64,000 nucleotides of DNA. Origin: Sideroxyarcus emersonii (GTDB lineage: Bacteria > Pseudomonadota > Gammaproteobacteria > Burkholderiales > Gallionellaceae). The position numbers and the translations under genes were made by a program. This document shows, piece by piece, positions 52,917 to 62,863 of the stretch (within the stretch, counting starts at the first letter, position 1; each line of letters opens with the position of its first letter). The DNA lies in assembly GCF_021654335.1 (NCBI RefSeq), contig NZ_AP023423.1, positions 1,024,001-1,088,000 of the forward strand, given 5' to 3'. The notes under the pieces were generated by a model that saw only the letters and a program-made list of their open reading frames with translations, searched no databases and had not been told where the DNA came from.

Positions 52917-54665
52917 GTGAAGGTGCCATACATTGCCAAATCTGCCGGTCTGGTCATTGCCTACCTTGCCTTGGCCAAGATAGGCCTGGTGTTCGGCGCG
53001 GTGAGCAGCAGTGCCACGATCTTCTGGCCGCCGGGCGGGCTGGTGCTGGTGGCGTTGCTGCTGGGCGGCGGGCGCTACCTGCCGGCGGTATTCCTGGGGG
53101 CCTACCTCACCACCGTGATGATCCATGCGCCGCTGATCTTTGCTGCGGCATTCTCGGTCGGGGCTACGCTGAAGGCCTACGTAGGCTATAGCCTGATCAG
53201 GCGTTACGGCAATCTCGATCTTTCTTTGAGCCGCCTGCGCGACCTTTACCTGCTCATCCTGCTGGGCGGGGTGGTCCCGTCCCTCATCAGTGCCGTGCTC
53301 AGCCCGCTGGGGCTGCTGGCATCGGGCATGGTCACCCGCGATATCCTGCACGACGTCATGTGGCAATGGTGGCGGGCCGACGTCCTGGGTATCGCTTTTG
53401 TTGCCCCGATCATCCTGGTGTTCGCCAGGCAGCAGTCGAGATTCTTCAAGGTTCGCAGGACCTGGGAAATGGGGGCGTTGTGGGTGCTCTCCTTTGTCGT
53501 CGGGCAGAACATCTTCCTCGGCTGGAGGCTGCCCGGCATCACCCTCAACGAGCCGCTGGGGCTGACCTGGGTCTATCCGCTGCTGATCTGGGCCGGCCTG
53601 CGTACCGGCAGGAGGAACACCGCGCTGATCCAGGTGATGTTCATGACCCAGGTCCTCGCCGGAGCCTACCTGCAGACGGGCTATTTCGCCGACGATTTCG
53701 TGCGTTACGGCATGGCCAACTTCTGGCTGTTCGCGATGCTGCTGGCAGTCGCGGGCATGGCGTTGTCCATCCTGTCCACGGCGCAGCGCAAGGCGATGCA
53801 CCAGATCGCCCTGAACGCCAAGGTGTCTGCCGTGAGCAGCGACGGCATCGTCATCGTGGGTGCCGATAACCGCATCGAGGAAACCAATCCGGCTTTTACT
53901 ACGCTGACCGGTTACACGCGCGAGGAGGTGCTCGGCAAGGATCCGCGCTTGCTGGCTTCCGGCAAGCACGAGCGCGAGTTCTATGCGGACATGTGGCAGG
54001 TACTGCTTGCAACCGGCCATTGGGAAGGAGAAATATGGAATCGCCGCAAGGATGGCGAGGCCTATCTGGAACAACTGTCCATCCATACGCTCAAGGACGC
54101 GCAGGGCAAGGTGGTCAACCGCATCGGCATCTTTTCCGATATCACGCAGATGAAGGCGGAACAGGAAACGGTGGCGCATCACGCGCAGCACGATTTCCTT
54201 ACCGGGCTGCCCAACCGCCTGCTGTTCCGCGACCGCTTCAACCAGCAACTGGCAGTTGCGAAGCGCTATTCCAAGAAATTCGCGGTCATGTATATCGACC
54301 TGGACCGGTTCAAGCCGGTGAACGATACGCTGGGGCATCAGGTCGGGGACCAGCTGCTGATGGCGGTGGCGGACAGGCTGAAATCGCTGGTGCGCGAGAT
54401 CGATACCGTCTCGCGCTTCGGCGGCGACGAATTCGCGATCCTGGTCTCGGAGGTCATGACGCAGAAAGACGTGACGAACCTGGCCGAAAAGATCCAGGCG
54501 GCATTGCGCCAGCCCTTTGTTCTCGAGAGCCATACGGTCAACATCTCGGGCAGTCTGGGCATCGCGATCTATCCGGACGATGGCTTCGATATGGAAACCA
54601 TCCTGAACAACGCCGATACGGCGATGTACCAGGCCAAGCACGGTGACGCAAGGGACCGTGGCTGA
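52917..54665 (+). CDS. MASE1-PAS-GGDEF diguanylate cyclase
   Basis: 582 residues. N-terminal MASE1 membrane domain (about 8 helices, 1-290; AVSSSATIFWPPGGLVLVALLLGGGRYLPAVFLGAYL), PAS domain (about 305-420) and GGDEF (about 425-582, FGGDEFAILV near 501, intact). Starts with GTG at 52917 or 52923; AGAGGTGA is the best ribosome site. Third GGDEF protein in the window. No clear terminator before the RND operon. Confidence 0.93.
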   Translation: MKVPYIAKSAGLVIAYLALAKIGLVFGAVSSSATIFWPPGGLVLVALLLGGGRYLPAVFLGAYLTTVMIHAPLIFAAAFSVGATLKAYVGYSLIRRYGNLDLSLSRLRDLYLLILLGGVVPSLISAVLSPLGLLASGMVTRDILHDVMWQWWRADVLGIAFVAPIILVFARQQSRFFKVRRTWEMGALWVLSFVVGQNIFLGWRLPGITLNEPLGLTWVYPLLIWAGLRTGRRNTALIQVMFMTQVLAGAYLQTGYFADDFVRYGMANFWLFAMLLAVAGMALSILSTAQRKAMHQIALNAKVSAVSSDGIVIVGADNRIEETNPAFTTLTGYTREEVLGKDPRLLASGKHEREFYADMWQVLLATGHWEGEIWNRRKDGEAYLEQLSIHTLKDAQGKVVNRIGIFSDITQMKAEQETVAHHAQHDFLTGLPNRLLFRDRFNQQLAVAKRYSKKFAVMYIDLDRFKPVNDTLGHQVGDQLLMAVADRLKSLVREIDTVSRFGGDEFAILVSEVMTQKDVTNLAEKIQAALRQPFVLESHTVNISGSLGIAIYPDDGFDMETILNNADTAMYQAKHGDARDRG

Positions 54666-54743
54666 TGCGCCGGGTTGGGTCTAAACCCTGTTCGCATGTC
54701 TTGTACTCGCGATGCCTGGATAGCAGAATCGAAAATAAATGTT

Positions 54744-54790
54744 ATCCTGCTAACTATTATCTTGCTAACGATAATGTTATCCTGTTGGCC
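54744..54790 (+). promoter_or_regulatory. Triple direct repeat before the RND operon
   Basis: Three copies of ATC[C/T]TG[C/T]T[A/G][A/G]C beginning at 54744, 54759 and 54779, with GATAAT at 54770-54775 as a possible -10. Likely operator of an unlinked regulator; no TetR or MarR gene is adjacent. Confidence 0.5.
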
Positions 54791-54816
54791 ATTCAGAATC
54801 CGGTCGGAGATTTCAG

Positions 54817-55974
54817 ATGAAAACAAAAACAAGTTCCCTCACTGCCATTGCCGTTCTTGCTGCGCTGTTCTCGCTTGGCGCATGCGATTCGAAAGGGGGC
54901 GGCGGGCAGCAGGCGCCAGCCGCCGCCGCTGCGCCCCCTCCGTTTGAAGTCGATGTGGTCACGGTGGCCAAGGGATCGGTGGTACTGACCCAGGATCTGC
55001 CGGGACGCCTGGAAGCCTATCGGACGGCGCAGGTGCGCGCGCGGGTCGAGGGCATCATCGAGAAACGCCAGTTCACCGAAGGCAGCGACGTGAAAGCGGG
55101 CGACACCCTGTTCCTGATTGATCCGCGCACCTACCGCACCGCTTATGAATCGGCCAAGTCCGACCTGAGCGTGGCACGCCAGACGCTGGAGCGCTACAAG
55201 CCGCTGCTGGCAGCGAAAGCGGTGAGCCAGCAGGATTACGATCTGGCCGAAGCCAAGGTCAAGCAGGCCGAGGCAGCCATGTCCAGGGCACAGCTCGATT
55301 TCGAGAACACGCATGTGCCGGCACCGATCGCCGGACGCATTGGCCGTGCCCTGGTGACCGAAGGCGCGCTGGTCGGCCGCGGCGAATCCACCTTGCTCGC
55401 CACCATCGAGCAGGTCAATCCCATCTATGCCAATTTCACCCAGCCGGATGCCGATATGATGCGCCTGCAGCGGGAGTTCGAATCCGGCAAGCTGAAGCAG
55501 GCGAAGGAGGCGGAAGTGCAGCTCGTCCTCGAGGACGGCAGCATCTATCCGTATCCCGGCAAGCTTCTGTTCTCCAATCTCGCCGTCGATCCGGGCACCG
55601 GCAGCGTGTCGCTGCGTGCCGAATTCCCCAACCCGAAACAGCAGCTGTTGCCCGGCATGTTCGCGAGCATCCGCTTGCCTGAAGGCAGTTCCGACGACAG
55701 CATCCGGGTACCCCAGCGCGCGGTGCAGACGGCCTCGCAAGGCCAGTTCGTGCTGGTGGTGGATGAGGAAAGCAAGGTCGCGATGCGTCCGGTCAGGACT
55801 GGCAGCATGGCGGGCAGCGATTTCGTCATCCTCGAAGGCCTGAAACCCGGCGACCAGGTGATCGTGAACGGCATCCAGAAGGTGCGCCCCGGCGCGCCGG
55901 TACGCGCGGTCGAGTGGCATCCCGAGGGGAGCCCGTCCGCGCCGGATGCGTCTGCAACTCCAGACAAGAAATAG
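54817..55974 (+). CDS. RND efflux periplasmic adaptor (lipoprotein)
   Basis: 385 residues, membrane-fusion protein of the AcrA/MexA type. Lipobox SLGAC after MKTKTSSLTA. Barrel-sandwich halves (ARVEGIIEKRQFTEGSDVKAGDTLFLID and VPAPIAGRIGRALVTEGALV), a helical hairpin (about 105-165), and C-terminal domain DPGTGSVSLRAEFPNPKQQLLPGMF. It links the inner pump to the outer channel. First gene of the RND operon. Confidence 0.94.
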   Translation: MKTKTSSLTAIAVLAALFSLGACDSKGGGGQQAPAAAAAPPPFEVDVVTVAKGSVVLTQDLPGRLEAYRTAQVRARVEGIIEKRQFTEGSDVKAGDTLFLIDPRTYRTAYESAKSDLSVARQTLERYKPLLAAKAVSQQDYDLAEAKVKQAEAAMSRAQLDFENTHVPAPIAGRIGRALVTEGALVGRGESTLLATIEQVNPIYANFTQPDADMMRLQREFESGKLKQAKEAEVQLVLEDGSIYPYPGKLLFSNLAVDPGTGSVSLRAEFPNPKQQLLPGMFASIRLPEGSSDDSIRVPQRAVQTASQGQFVLVVDEESKVAMRPVRTGSMAGSDFVILEGLKPGDQVIVNGIQKVRPGAPVRAVEWHPEGSPSAPDASATPDKK

Positions 55975-55983
55975 AGGGGCGCC

Positions 55984-58900
55984 GTGTTCGCAAAATTCTT
56001 TATCGACCGCCCTATCTTTGCCTGGGTAATCGCGCTCATCATCTTGCTGGCCGGCGGCCTGGCGATGCGCGGCCTGCCGGTCACCTCCTATCCTTCGGTT
56101 GCCCCGCCGGCGCTGGCGATCACGCTCAACTATCCGGGCGCTTCGGCGCAAGTGGTCGAGGATACCGCGGTCGCTCTGATCGAGCAGGAACTGAACGGCA
56201 TCGAGCACCTGCTCTACATGGAGTCGTCCTCCGAGCTCGGGCTGGGGACGATCACGCTGACCTTCGAGGCGGGCACCAACCTGGATGCGGCTTCGGTGGA
56301 GACGCAGAACCGCATCAAGCGAGCCGAGGCGCGACTGCCGGAAGATGTGCGCCGTATCGGCGTCACCGTGGCGAAATCGGCGCGCAACTATCTGATGTTC
56401 ATCGCGCTGACGTCGCCGGACAAGAGCCGCGACAACGTGGCGCTCGGCAGTTATGCTGCCACCAGCCTGCTGGACAGCATCCGCCGGGTGCCGGGAGTGG
56501 GCGAAGCGATCCTGTTCGGCACCGAATACTCGATGCGCCTGTGGCTGAAGCCGGACAAGCTGCATTCCTATAACCTGTCGCCCGGCGATGTCAGCGCGGC
56601 CGTCCGCGCCCAGAACACCGAGCTGGCGATCGGCGAACTCGGGCAGCTGCCGGCAGCGCCGGGGCAGCAGCTGAATGCGGTGCTGGTCACCAAGAGCCGC
56701 CTGAAAACCCCGGAACAGTTCGGCGACATCATCGTGCGCGCCAATCCGGATGGCTCGACGGTGCGCGTCAGGGATGTGGCGCGCGTGGAACTGGGGGCGC
56801 AGGATTATTCCATCGCCGCCCGCATCGACGGCCAGCCTGCGGCGGCAATTGCCATCCGCACCACGCCGGAAGCGAATGCGCTGGATACCGCCAAGGCGGT
56901 CAAGGCGAAGATGGCCGAACTGGCCAAGGCGTTCCCCAAGGGCGTCGATTGGCTGATCCCGTACGATACGTCGCAGTTCATCCAGATCTCCATCGCCGAA
57001 GTGGTGAAGACCCTGGCTGAGGCCATGCTGCTGGTGTTCGTCGTCATCTACCTGTTCCTGGGCAATTTCCGCGCGACCTTCATTCCCAGCATCGTCGTGC
57101 CTGTGGCGCTGGTCGGCGGCATGGTGGGACTGTTCGCCATCGGCTACTCGATCAATACGCTGACGCTGTTCGCGATGGTGCTTGCCATCGGTATCGTGGT
57201 GGACGATGCCATCGTGGTGGTGGAGAACGTGGAGCGCATCATGACCGAGGACGGCCTGCCTCCGCGGGAAGCGACCTACAAGGCCATGGAGCAGATCTAC
57301 GGCGCCATCATCGCCATCACCCTGGTGCTGTGCGCCGTGTTCGTGCCGATGGCGTTCTTCAGCGGCTCGGTGGGGGCGATCTATCGCCAGTTCTCGGTCA
57401 CGCTGATCATGACCATCCTGTTCTCCCTGCTGATGGCGCTGACGCTGACGCCGGCGCTCTGCGCCACGCTGCTGAAGCATGCGCCGAACAAGGATCCGGG
57501 CGCGGAGCGCGGTTTCTTCGGCTGGTTCAACCGGGCCTTTGCCAGAACCTCGCTGGGCTACCAGAACTGGGTTGGCAAGATACTCAAGCGCATGGGCCGC
57601 GCCCTCGCGTTCTATGCGGTGATCCTGGTGGCGCTGGGCTGGTTGTTCGTGCACCTGCCGACCAGTTTCCTGCCGGATGAGGACCAGGGCTATTTCATCA
57701 ACGTGATCCAGTTGCCGCCCGGCGCTACCCGCGAACGTTCGAGGGAAGTGTTGAGCGAAGTGGAGCAGTACTACATGAAGCAGCCGGAAGTGGCGCATGC
57801 CATCGGTGTGCTCGGCTTCTCCTTCTTCGGCCGCGGACAGAACGCCGCCACGGTCTTCGTCCGGCTCAAGGACTGGGATGAACGCCCCAGCCCGAACAGT
57901 TCGGCGGCTGTGCTGGTAAAGCGCGCCAACATGATGCTGTTCCGCATCAAGCAGGCGTTCATTTTCGCCCTCAATGTGCCGCCGATTCCCGAACTGGCGG
58001 CCACCGGCGGTTTCGATTTCCGGCTGCAGGACCGTTCCGGGCTGGGGCGCGACAAGCTGCTTGAGGCGCGCAATATGGTGCTGGGCATGGCAAGCAAGAA
58101 CCCCGTGATCGGCAGCGTGCGGCCGGAAGGCCAGGAAGCGGGCCCGCAATTGCAGATCGAGGTGGACCGCCTGAAAGCGAAGGCCCTGGGTATCGACATA
58201 GCGAACCTGAACGACACGTTGCAATCCATGCTGGGCGTGGCCTATATCAACGATTTCGTACGCGACGGCCGTATCCTGCGCGTGCAGATGCAGGCCGATG
58301 CGGAAAACCGCACCACGCCGGCCCAGATCATGCGCATACCGGTGCGCAACATGGATGGCGGCATGGTGCCCTTGTCCGAATTCGTCAGGACCCGCTGGGT
58401 GGCGGCTTCGCCCAAACTGGACCGTTACAACGGCCTGCCGGCGATGAAAATCTCCGGCGGACCTTCGCCCGGACACAGTACCGGCGAAGCGCTGCTGGCG
58501 ATGGAGGAGGTCGCGTCCAAACTGCCGCCTGGGATGGGCTTCGAGTGGTCCGGCACGTCCAGGGAGGAGCGTATCTCCGGCAACCAGGCGCCGTTCCTGT
58601 TCGCCTTGTCGGTGATCGCCGTGTTCCTGTGCCTGGCGGCCTTGTATGAGAGCTGGTCCATTCCGCTGGCGGTGATCCTAGTGGTGCCTATCGGCATACT
58701 CGGCGCCGTGCTGGCCGTGACGCTGCGCGGATTGCCCAACGATGTTTACTTCAAGGTCGGCCTGATCGTCATCATCGGCCTTGCGGCGAAAAACGCGATC
58801 CTGATCATCCAGTTTGCCAACGACCTGCTGGAAGAAGGACATGGCCTGATCGATGCGACTCTGGAGGCGTGCCGCCGTCGCTTGCGCCCCATCCTGATGA

Positions 58901-59106
58901 CATCGATCGCGTTCATCTTCGGCGTCCTGCCGCTGGCCATTTCCAGCGGGGCCGGGGCGAACGGACGTCACGCCATCGGTACGGGGGTGATGGGCGGCAT
59001 GATTGCCGCGACGGTGATCGCGATATTCATGGTCCCGGTGTTCTTCGTGGTGGTTCGCCGTATTTTCCCCGGTCATGCTCGGCACAAGGAGGACAAGCAT
59101 GAGTAA
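55984..59106 (+). CDS. RND multidrug efflux pump, HAE1 family
   Basis: 1040 residues, AcrB/MexF-like proton-driven exporter. Start FIDRPIFAWVIALIILLAG; TM4 carries the proton-relay pair in GIVVDDAIVVVENVERI; TM10 carries the lysine in LAAKNAILIIQFAND. Two large periplasmic loops and DEDQGYFINVIQLPPGATRERS. GTG start. It overlaps the outer channel gene by 8 nt. Substrates cannot be told from sequence. Confidence 0.96.
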   Translation: MFAKFFIDRPIFAWVIALIILLAGGLAMRGLPVTSYPSVAPPALAITLNYPGASAQVVEDTAVALIEQELNGIEHLLYMESSSELGLGTITLTFEAGTNLDAASVETQNRIKRAEARLPEDVRRIGVTVAKSARNYLMFIALTSPDKSRDNVALGSYAATSLLDSIRRVPGVGEAILFGTEYSMRLWLKPDKLHSYNLSPGDVSAAVRAQNTELAIGELGQLPAAPGQQLNAVLVTKSRLKTPEQFGDIIVRANPDGSTVRVRDVARVELGAQDYSIAARIDGQPAAAIAIRTTPEANALDTAKAVKAKMAELAKAFPKGVDWLIPYDTSQFIQISIAEVVKTLAEAMLLVFVVIYLFLGNFRATFIPSIVVPVALVGGMVGLFAIGYSINTLTLFAMVLAIGIVVDDAIVVVENVERIMTEDGLPPREATYKAMEQIYGAIIAITLVLCAVFVPMAFFSGSVGAIYRQFSVTLIMTILFSLLMALTLTPALCATLLKHAPNKDPGAERGFFGWFNRAFARTSLGYQNWVGKILKRMGRALAFYAVILVALGWLFVHLPTSFLPDEDQGYFINVIQLPPGATRERSREVLSEVEQYYMKQPEVAHAIGVLGFSFFGRGQNAATVFVRLKDWDERPSPNSSAAVLVKRANMMLFRIKQAFIFALNVPPIPELAATGGFDFRLQDRSGLGRDKLLEARNMVLGMASKNPVIGSVRPEGQEAGPQLQIEVDRLKAKALGIDIANLNDTLQSMLGVAYINDFVRDGRILRVQMQADAENRTTPAQIMRIPVRNMDGGMVPLSEFVRTRWVAASPKLDRYNGLPAMKISGGPSPGHSTGEALLAMEEVASKLPPGMGFEWSGTSREERISGNQAPFLFALSVIAVFLCLAALYESWSIPLAVILVVPIGILGAVLAVTLRGLPNDVYFKVGLIVIIGLAAKNAILIIQFANDLLEEGHGLIDATLEACRRRLRPILMTSIAFIFGVLPLAISSGAGANGRHAIGTGVMGGMIAATVIAIFMVPVFFVVVRRIFPGHARHKEDKHE

Positions 59107-60544
59107 TGTGAAGAGAAACAAGAAAGCGGCAGGAATGCTGCTGATGTCCTGCGTGCTGGCCGCCTGCACCAGCGGGCCGGACTACAAGCGCCCGGAGCTG
59201 GCGTTGCCGGAAAGCTGGCCGGCGAAGCAGGATGCGGCTGCCGTGCAGGCCAGCAGCGCGACCGATCAGTGGTGGCATCTGTATTCCGATGCCGTGCTGG
59301 ACCAGCTGGAAGACGAAGCGCTGGCCCACAATGCGGACATCCAGGTGGCCGCGGCCCATGTGCTGGAAGTGCGAGCCCAGCTGGGCATCACCCAGGCGGA
59401 TCAATTCCCGCAGGTGAGCGCCAATGCGAGCCAGAGCCGCACCAAGGCCTCCACCGTGGGTACGTTCCCGTTGCCGTCATACATCCCGCCTACCCAGAAC
59501 TTCTCGCATGTCAGCCTGGATGCAAGCTACGAGCTGGACCTGTGGGGCAAGCTGCGCCGCGCCACCGAGGCTGCGCGTGCCGATCTGCTCAGTGCCGAGT
59601 CGGCAAAAAAGACGGTGCGCCTGACGCTGACCACGCAGGTGGCGCAGCAATATTTCACCCTCGTCTCGCTGGATGCACAGGTGGCGGCGGTCAAGCGCCT
59701 GCTGGCCAGCCGCCAAGAGAGGCTGGAACTGAACAAGCTGCAGCTTGGTGTCGGCATGCTTTCCGAGTACGACCTGCACCAGGCCGAAGCCGATGTGGCA
59801 GCCGTGCAATCGCAGCTCAGTACGCTCGATCTGCAGCGCAGCAAGCAGGAAACGGCACTGACCCTGCTGCTGGGACGTTCGCCGCGCGACGTGATGGCCA
59901 GCGAACTGCATCGCGGCAGCCCATCGCTGCCGGTGGTGACGGTGCCGGAAGGGCTGCCGTCCGACCTGTTGTTGCGCAGGCCTGACCTGCAGGATGCCGA
60001 GCAGCGGCTGGTGGCGTTGAATGCTCGTATCGGCGTGGCCAGGGCGCAGTACTTCCCCTCGATCTCGCTGACTTCTTACCTCGGCAGCGAAAGCGTCGCC
60101 TTCTCCAACATGTTCACCAAGCCGGCCAGCATCTTCCAGTTCGCCGGCAACGTCACCCAGCCGATCTTCGATGCGGGGCGTATCGGTTTCCAGGTGGATG
60201 CGGCAGAGGCGCGTCGCGACCAGGCGCTGATCCAGTACAAGCAGGCAGTCGCCAGTGCATTCGGCGATGTGCGCAACGCCCTGTCGGCGCAGGAGTCGGC
60301 CAGGCAGGTGCTGACCTACGAGACCACGCGCAGCGACGCCCTGCAGCAAGCCTACAAGCAGGCCGAGCTGCGTTATCAGGCGGGTATTGCCAGCCGCCTG
60401 GAACTGCTGGATGTGGAACGCAACTACCTGCAGGCCCAGTTGAATCGTCTCGATGCGGAACGCGCGCAGCGCAGCGCGGTTGCCGATATGTTCAAGGCGC
60501 TGGGCGGCGGCTGGAAGAATCAGGACGTGGCCAAGGCGCCGTGA
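59099..60544 (+). CDS. RND outer-membrane channel, OprM/NodT family
   Basis: 481 residues, TolC-like trimer protein with a lipobox (SCVLAAC). Motifs: PDYKRPELALPESW at the mature start, WWHLYSDAVLDQLEDEAL and the repeat SYELDLWGKLRRATEAARA; second half RRPDLQDAEQRLVALNARIGVARAQYFPSISL. ATG 59099 sits inside the pump gene end (overlap 8 nt). Completes the tripartite pump. Confidence 0.94.
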   Translation: MSNVKRNKKAAGMLLMSCVLAACTSGPDYKRPELALPESWPAKQDAAAVQASSATDQWWHLYSDAVLDQLEDEALAHNADIQVAAAHVLEVRAQLGITQADQFPQVSANASQSRTKASTVGTFPLPSYIPPTQNFSHVSLDASYELDLWGKLRRATEAARADLLSAESAKKTVRLTLTTQVAQQYFTLVSLDAQVAAVKRLLASRQERLELNKLQLGVGMLSEYDLHQAEADVAAVQSQLSTLDLQRSKQETALTLLLGRSPRDVMASELHRGSPSLPVVTVPEGLPSDLLLRRPDLQDAEQRLVALNARIGVARAQYFPSISLTSYLGSESVAFSNMFTKPASIFQFAGNVTQPIFDAGRIGFQVDAAEARRDQALIQYKQAVASAFGDVRNALSAQESARQVLTYETTRSDALQQAYKQAELRYQAGIASRLELLDVERNYLQAQLNRLDAERAQRSAVADMFKALGGGWKNQDVAKAP

Positions 60545-60595
60545 TTTTCCCAGGCTGCCGATGCGGCACGGTGCCGTACGGGCAGTTGATGACCC

Positions 60596-60631
60596 AATGA
60601 AAAAGGCGACCCGTGGGTCGCCTTTTTCATT
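60596..60631. terminator. Bidirectional terminator of the RND operon and the ppiC-like gene
   Basis: AATGAAAAAGGCGACC / GGTCGCCTTTTTCATT, a 16-bp stem with a CGTG loop. Its A- and T-runs suit both the plus-strand RND operon and the minus-strand PpiC group. Confidence 0.9.
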
Positions 60632-60645
60632 GCGGCTGGATCGCC

Positions 60646-61431
60646 TTATTCGATCTTGGCCTTGCTGCGCAGTTCTTCGATCGCTTTCTGGATGGCTTCC
60701 TGCTGCTTGCGTTTTTCCAGGTTGGGCTTGATCTCTTCGAAGGTCGGCACCTTCAGTTCGCGCGTGTCTTCCAGCTTGATGACGTGCCAGCCGAACTGGG
60801 TTTGTACCGGTGCGCTGACCTCGCCCTTGTTCAGCTTGAGCACGGCCTGGGCAAAGGGCTGCACGAAGTTGGAGGGGACCGCCCAGCCCAGGTCGCCGCC
60901 ATTGTTCTTGGCGCCGGGATCCTTGCTTTCGGCCTTGGCGATCTTGGCGAACTTGGCGCCTTTCTTCTTCAATTCCGCAACCACCTTCTTGGCTTCGTCT
61001 TCGGAATCGACCAGGATGTGCGAGAGCTTGTATTCCTTGTTGCCGACACGCGCCTTCAGCGCTTCATATTCCTGTTTCAGCACATCGTCGGCGATGGGGT
61101 GGCTCTTGGTGTAATCCTGTACGAACGCGCCTGCCAGCACGGACTGACGGGCCAGTTCGAGTTGCTGCGCGACTTCGGGCTGTTTGTCCAGGCCGTTCTT
61201 GGTGGCGGTCTGCGAAATGATTTCCAGATTGACGATGTCGTCGCGGATGGCCTTGCGCAGTTCCGGACTGTCAGGCTGGCCTTGCTGCATGGCAGCCTGG
61301 ACGCGCATATCCACGCGGGCCTGCGGGATGGATACGCCGTTTACGATCGCTGCGGCTTTGTCGTCGGCCTGTGCCGTTGCGGCAATGGCCAGCAAGGCGG
61401 ACAACAGGGCGAATCTGGAAAATTTCAGCAT
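60646..61431 (-). CDS. Peptidyl-prolyl isomerase, PpiC/parvulin type, exported
   Basis: 261 residues. Signal peptide (about 1-23, ATAQA), SurA-like N-terminal region, and a parvulin domain (about 135-230: LSHILVDSEDEAKKVVAELKK, NNGGDLGWAVPSNFVQPFAQAV, QTQFGWHVIKLED). Periplasmic folding factor. ATG 61431 fixed by the signal peptide. Last gene of the msrB-yciB-yciI-ppiC group. Confidence 0.93.
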   Translation of the reverse strand: MLKFSRFALLSALLAIAATAQADDKAAAIVNGVSIPQARVDMRVQAAMQQGQPDSPELRKAIRDDIVNLEIISQTATKNGLDKQPEVAQQLELARQSVLAGAFVQDYTKSHPIADDVLKQEYEALKARVGNKEYKLSHILVDSEDEAKKVVAELKKKGAKFAKIAKAESKDPGAKNNGGDLGWAVPSNFVQPFAQAVLKLNKGEVSAPVQTQFGWHVIKLEDTRELKVPTFEEIKPNLEKRKQQEAIQKAIEELRSKAKIE

Positions 61432-61505
61432 GTTTTTTTCCTTATGAAAGTTGAAGTTTGGATGGTTGGAAAACGGCTGGACGCGCAATATAGCACGCTT
61501 GGCGT

Positions 61506-61808
61506 TCAGCCCGGGAAGACCTTCTTGAAGGGCCTGACGGCGGCCTGTGCATAGACTCCGGCGGCGATGTAGGGGTCGGCCGCAGCCCATGTCTGGGCCG
61601 CTTCGAGCGAGGGGAATTCTGCGACGATGAGGCTGCCGGTAAAGCCCGCCATGCCGGGATCGAGTGCATCGACGGCCGGGAAGGGGCCGGCCAGCAGCAG
61701 GCGGCCTTCGTTCTGCAACGCCTGCAGGCGTTCGAGATGCGCGGGGCGCGCGGCAATGCGTTTCTGCAGGCTGTCTGGAACATCGTTTCCGAAGATGGCA
61801 TACAGCAT
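61506..61808 (-). CDS. yciI: YciI family protein
   Basis: 100 residues, ferredoxin-like YciI fold: [39 protein letters not shown] and [28 protein letters not shown], including the His and Asp of the putative active site. Catalytic role unproven. It lies 11 nt after yciB and 74 nt before the ppiC-like gene. Confidence 0.93.
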   Translation of the reverse strand: MLYAIFGNDVPDSLQKRIAARPAHLERLQALQNEGRLLLAGPFPAVDALDPGMAGFTGSLIVAEFPSLEAAQTWAAADPYIAAGVYAQAAVRPFKKVFPG

Positions 61809-61819
61809 CTCAAGGCTCC

Positions 61820-62419
61820 TTATTTGTCTTCGTGCGTATGAGTGGTTGCCGTGGGCTGTTCTTCAGCGCAGTCGGCCGGCACTTTGTGCTTGTCTGCTTC
61901 GACGTATTTTGCCAGCATCGCTGCCTGGGCAAGGATGAACATGAAGATCAGTCCGGTCACGCCGAACAGCTTGAAGTTGACCCAGGTGTCGGTCTGGAAA
62001 TTGAATGCGACATACAGGTTGAGCGCCCCCAGCGCCGCGAAGAACGCTCCCCAGGCAAGGTTGAGATTCACCCAGGTGGAGTCGGGCAGGGGCAGTTTGT
62101 CCTGCAGCAGGGTACGCATCAGGTTCTTCTTGAACAGGATGGGAGAGAGCAGCAGGGCGGTGGAGAAGAACCAGTAAAGGACGGTCGGTTTCCACTTGAT
62201 GTAGGTCTCGTTGTGCAGCAGCAGCGTTGCGCCGCCGAATACGGTGATGATGCCCAGGCTGACCCACAGCATGGTATCCACTTTGCCATGGCGGCATTTC
62301 ACCCAGGCGACCTGGGCGAATGTCGCCAGGATGGAGGCGGCGGTGGCCGTGAACACCCCCGCGAATTTGAAGGTGATAAAAAACAATATGACTGGAAACA
62401 GGTCAAAAAGTATTTTCAT
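61820..62419 (-). CDS. yciB: Inner-membrane septation protein YciB
   Basis: 199 residues, about five helices. Typical start [20 protein letters not shown] and later YFFSTALLL and [20 protein letters not shown]. Involved in cell-envelope synthesis and division in E. coli. Start 62419 chosen because it gives the family start. 44 nt after the msrB stop. Confidence 0.94.
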   Translation of the reverse strand: MKILFDLFPVILFFITFKFAGVFTATAASILATFAQVAWVKCRHGKVDTMLWVSLGIITVFGGATLLLHNETYIKWKPTVLYWFFSTALLLSPILFKKNLMRTLLQDKLPLPDSTWVNLNLAWGAFFAALGALNLYVAFNFQTDTWVNFKLFGVTGLIFMFILAQAAMLAKYVEADKHKVPADCAEEQPTATTHTHEDK

Positions 62420-62463
62420 GGGTGGTGTCGCTGGTTCAAGCCTGCTGGGGCAGGCCATAGTTG

Positions 62464-62856
62464 TTATTTTCTATCCAAAGCGAGTGCCGTCGAATTGATG
62501 CAATAGCGCAATCCGGTCGGGTCGGGCCCGTCTTCGAACACATGGCCTAGATGCGCATCGCATGCTGCACAGCAGACTTCGATGCGATCCATGCCGAGCG
62601 GATCTCCTTCGCGGTACGCGATCGCATCTTCGTCTATCGGTTGCCAGAAGCTCGGCCAGCCTGTGCCCGATTCGTATTTCGTCTCCGAATCGAACAGCGG
62701 CGCACCGCAACAGATGCAACGGTAGATGCCGATGTCCTGGCAATCCCAGTATTCTCCGGAGAAGGCCGGCTCGGTACCGCATTCGCGGCAGATATTATAC
62801 TGCTCCGGCGTCAGCTCTTCGCGCCATTCATCGTCTGATTTGTCGAACGTGCTCAT
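62464..62856 (-). CDS. msrB: Peptide methionine-R-sulfoxide reductase MsrB
   Basis: 130 residues; reduces Met-R-SO in proteins. Catalytic Cys C119 in LRYCINS, zinc-site CxxC pairs C47/C50 and C96/C99, and the family strings [20 protein letters not shown] and [11 protein letters not shown]. First gene of the group with yciB. The usual resolving Cys around residue 64 is Gly, so regeneration depends on thioredoxin directly or on another cysteine. Confidence 0.95.
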   Translation of the reverse strand: MSTFDKSDDEWREELTPEQYNICRECGTEPAFSGEYWDCQDIGIYRCICCGAPLFDSETKYESGTGWPSFWQPIDEDAIAYREGDPLGMDRIEVCCAACDAHLGHVFEDGPDPTGLRYCINSTALALDRK

Positions 62857-62863
62857 AATCCGG

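Noticed and set aside
54793..58476. 1227-codon minus-strand frame opposite the RND genes
   Set aside because: Antisense shadow without ribosome site, domains or plausible composition; the plus-strand adaptor and pump are unmistakable.
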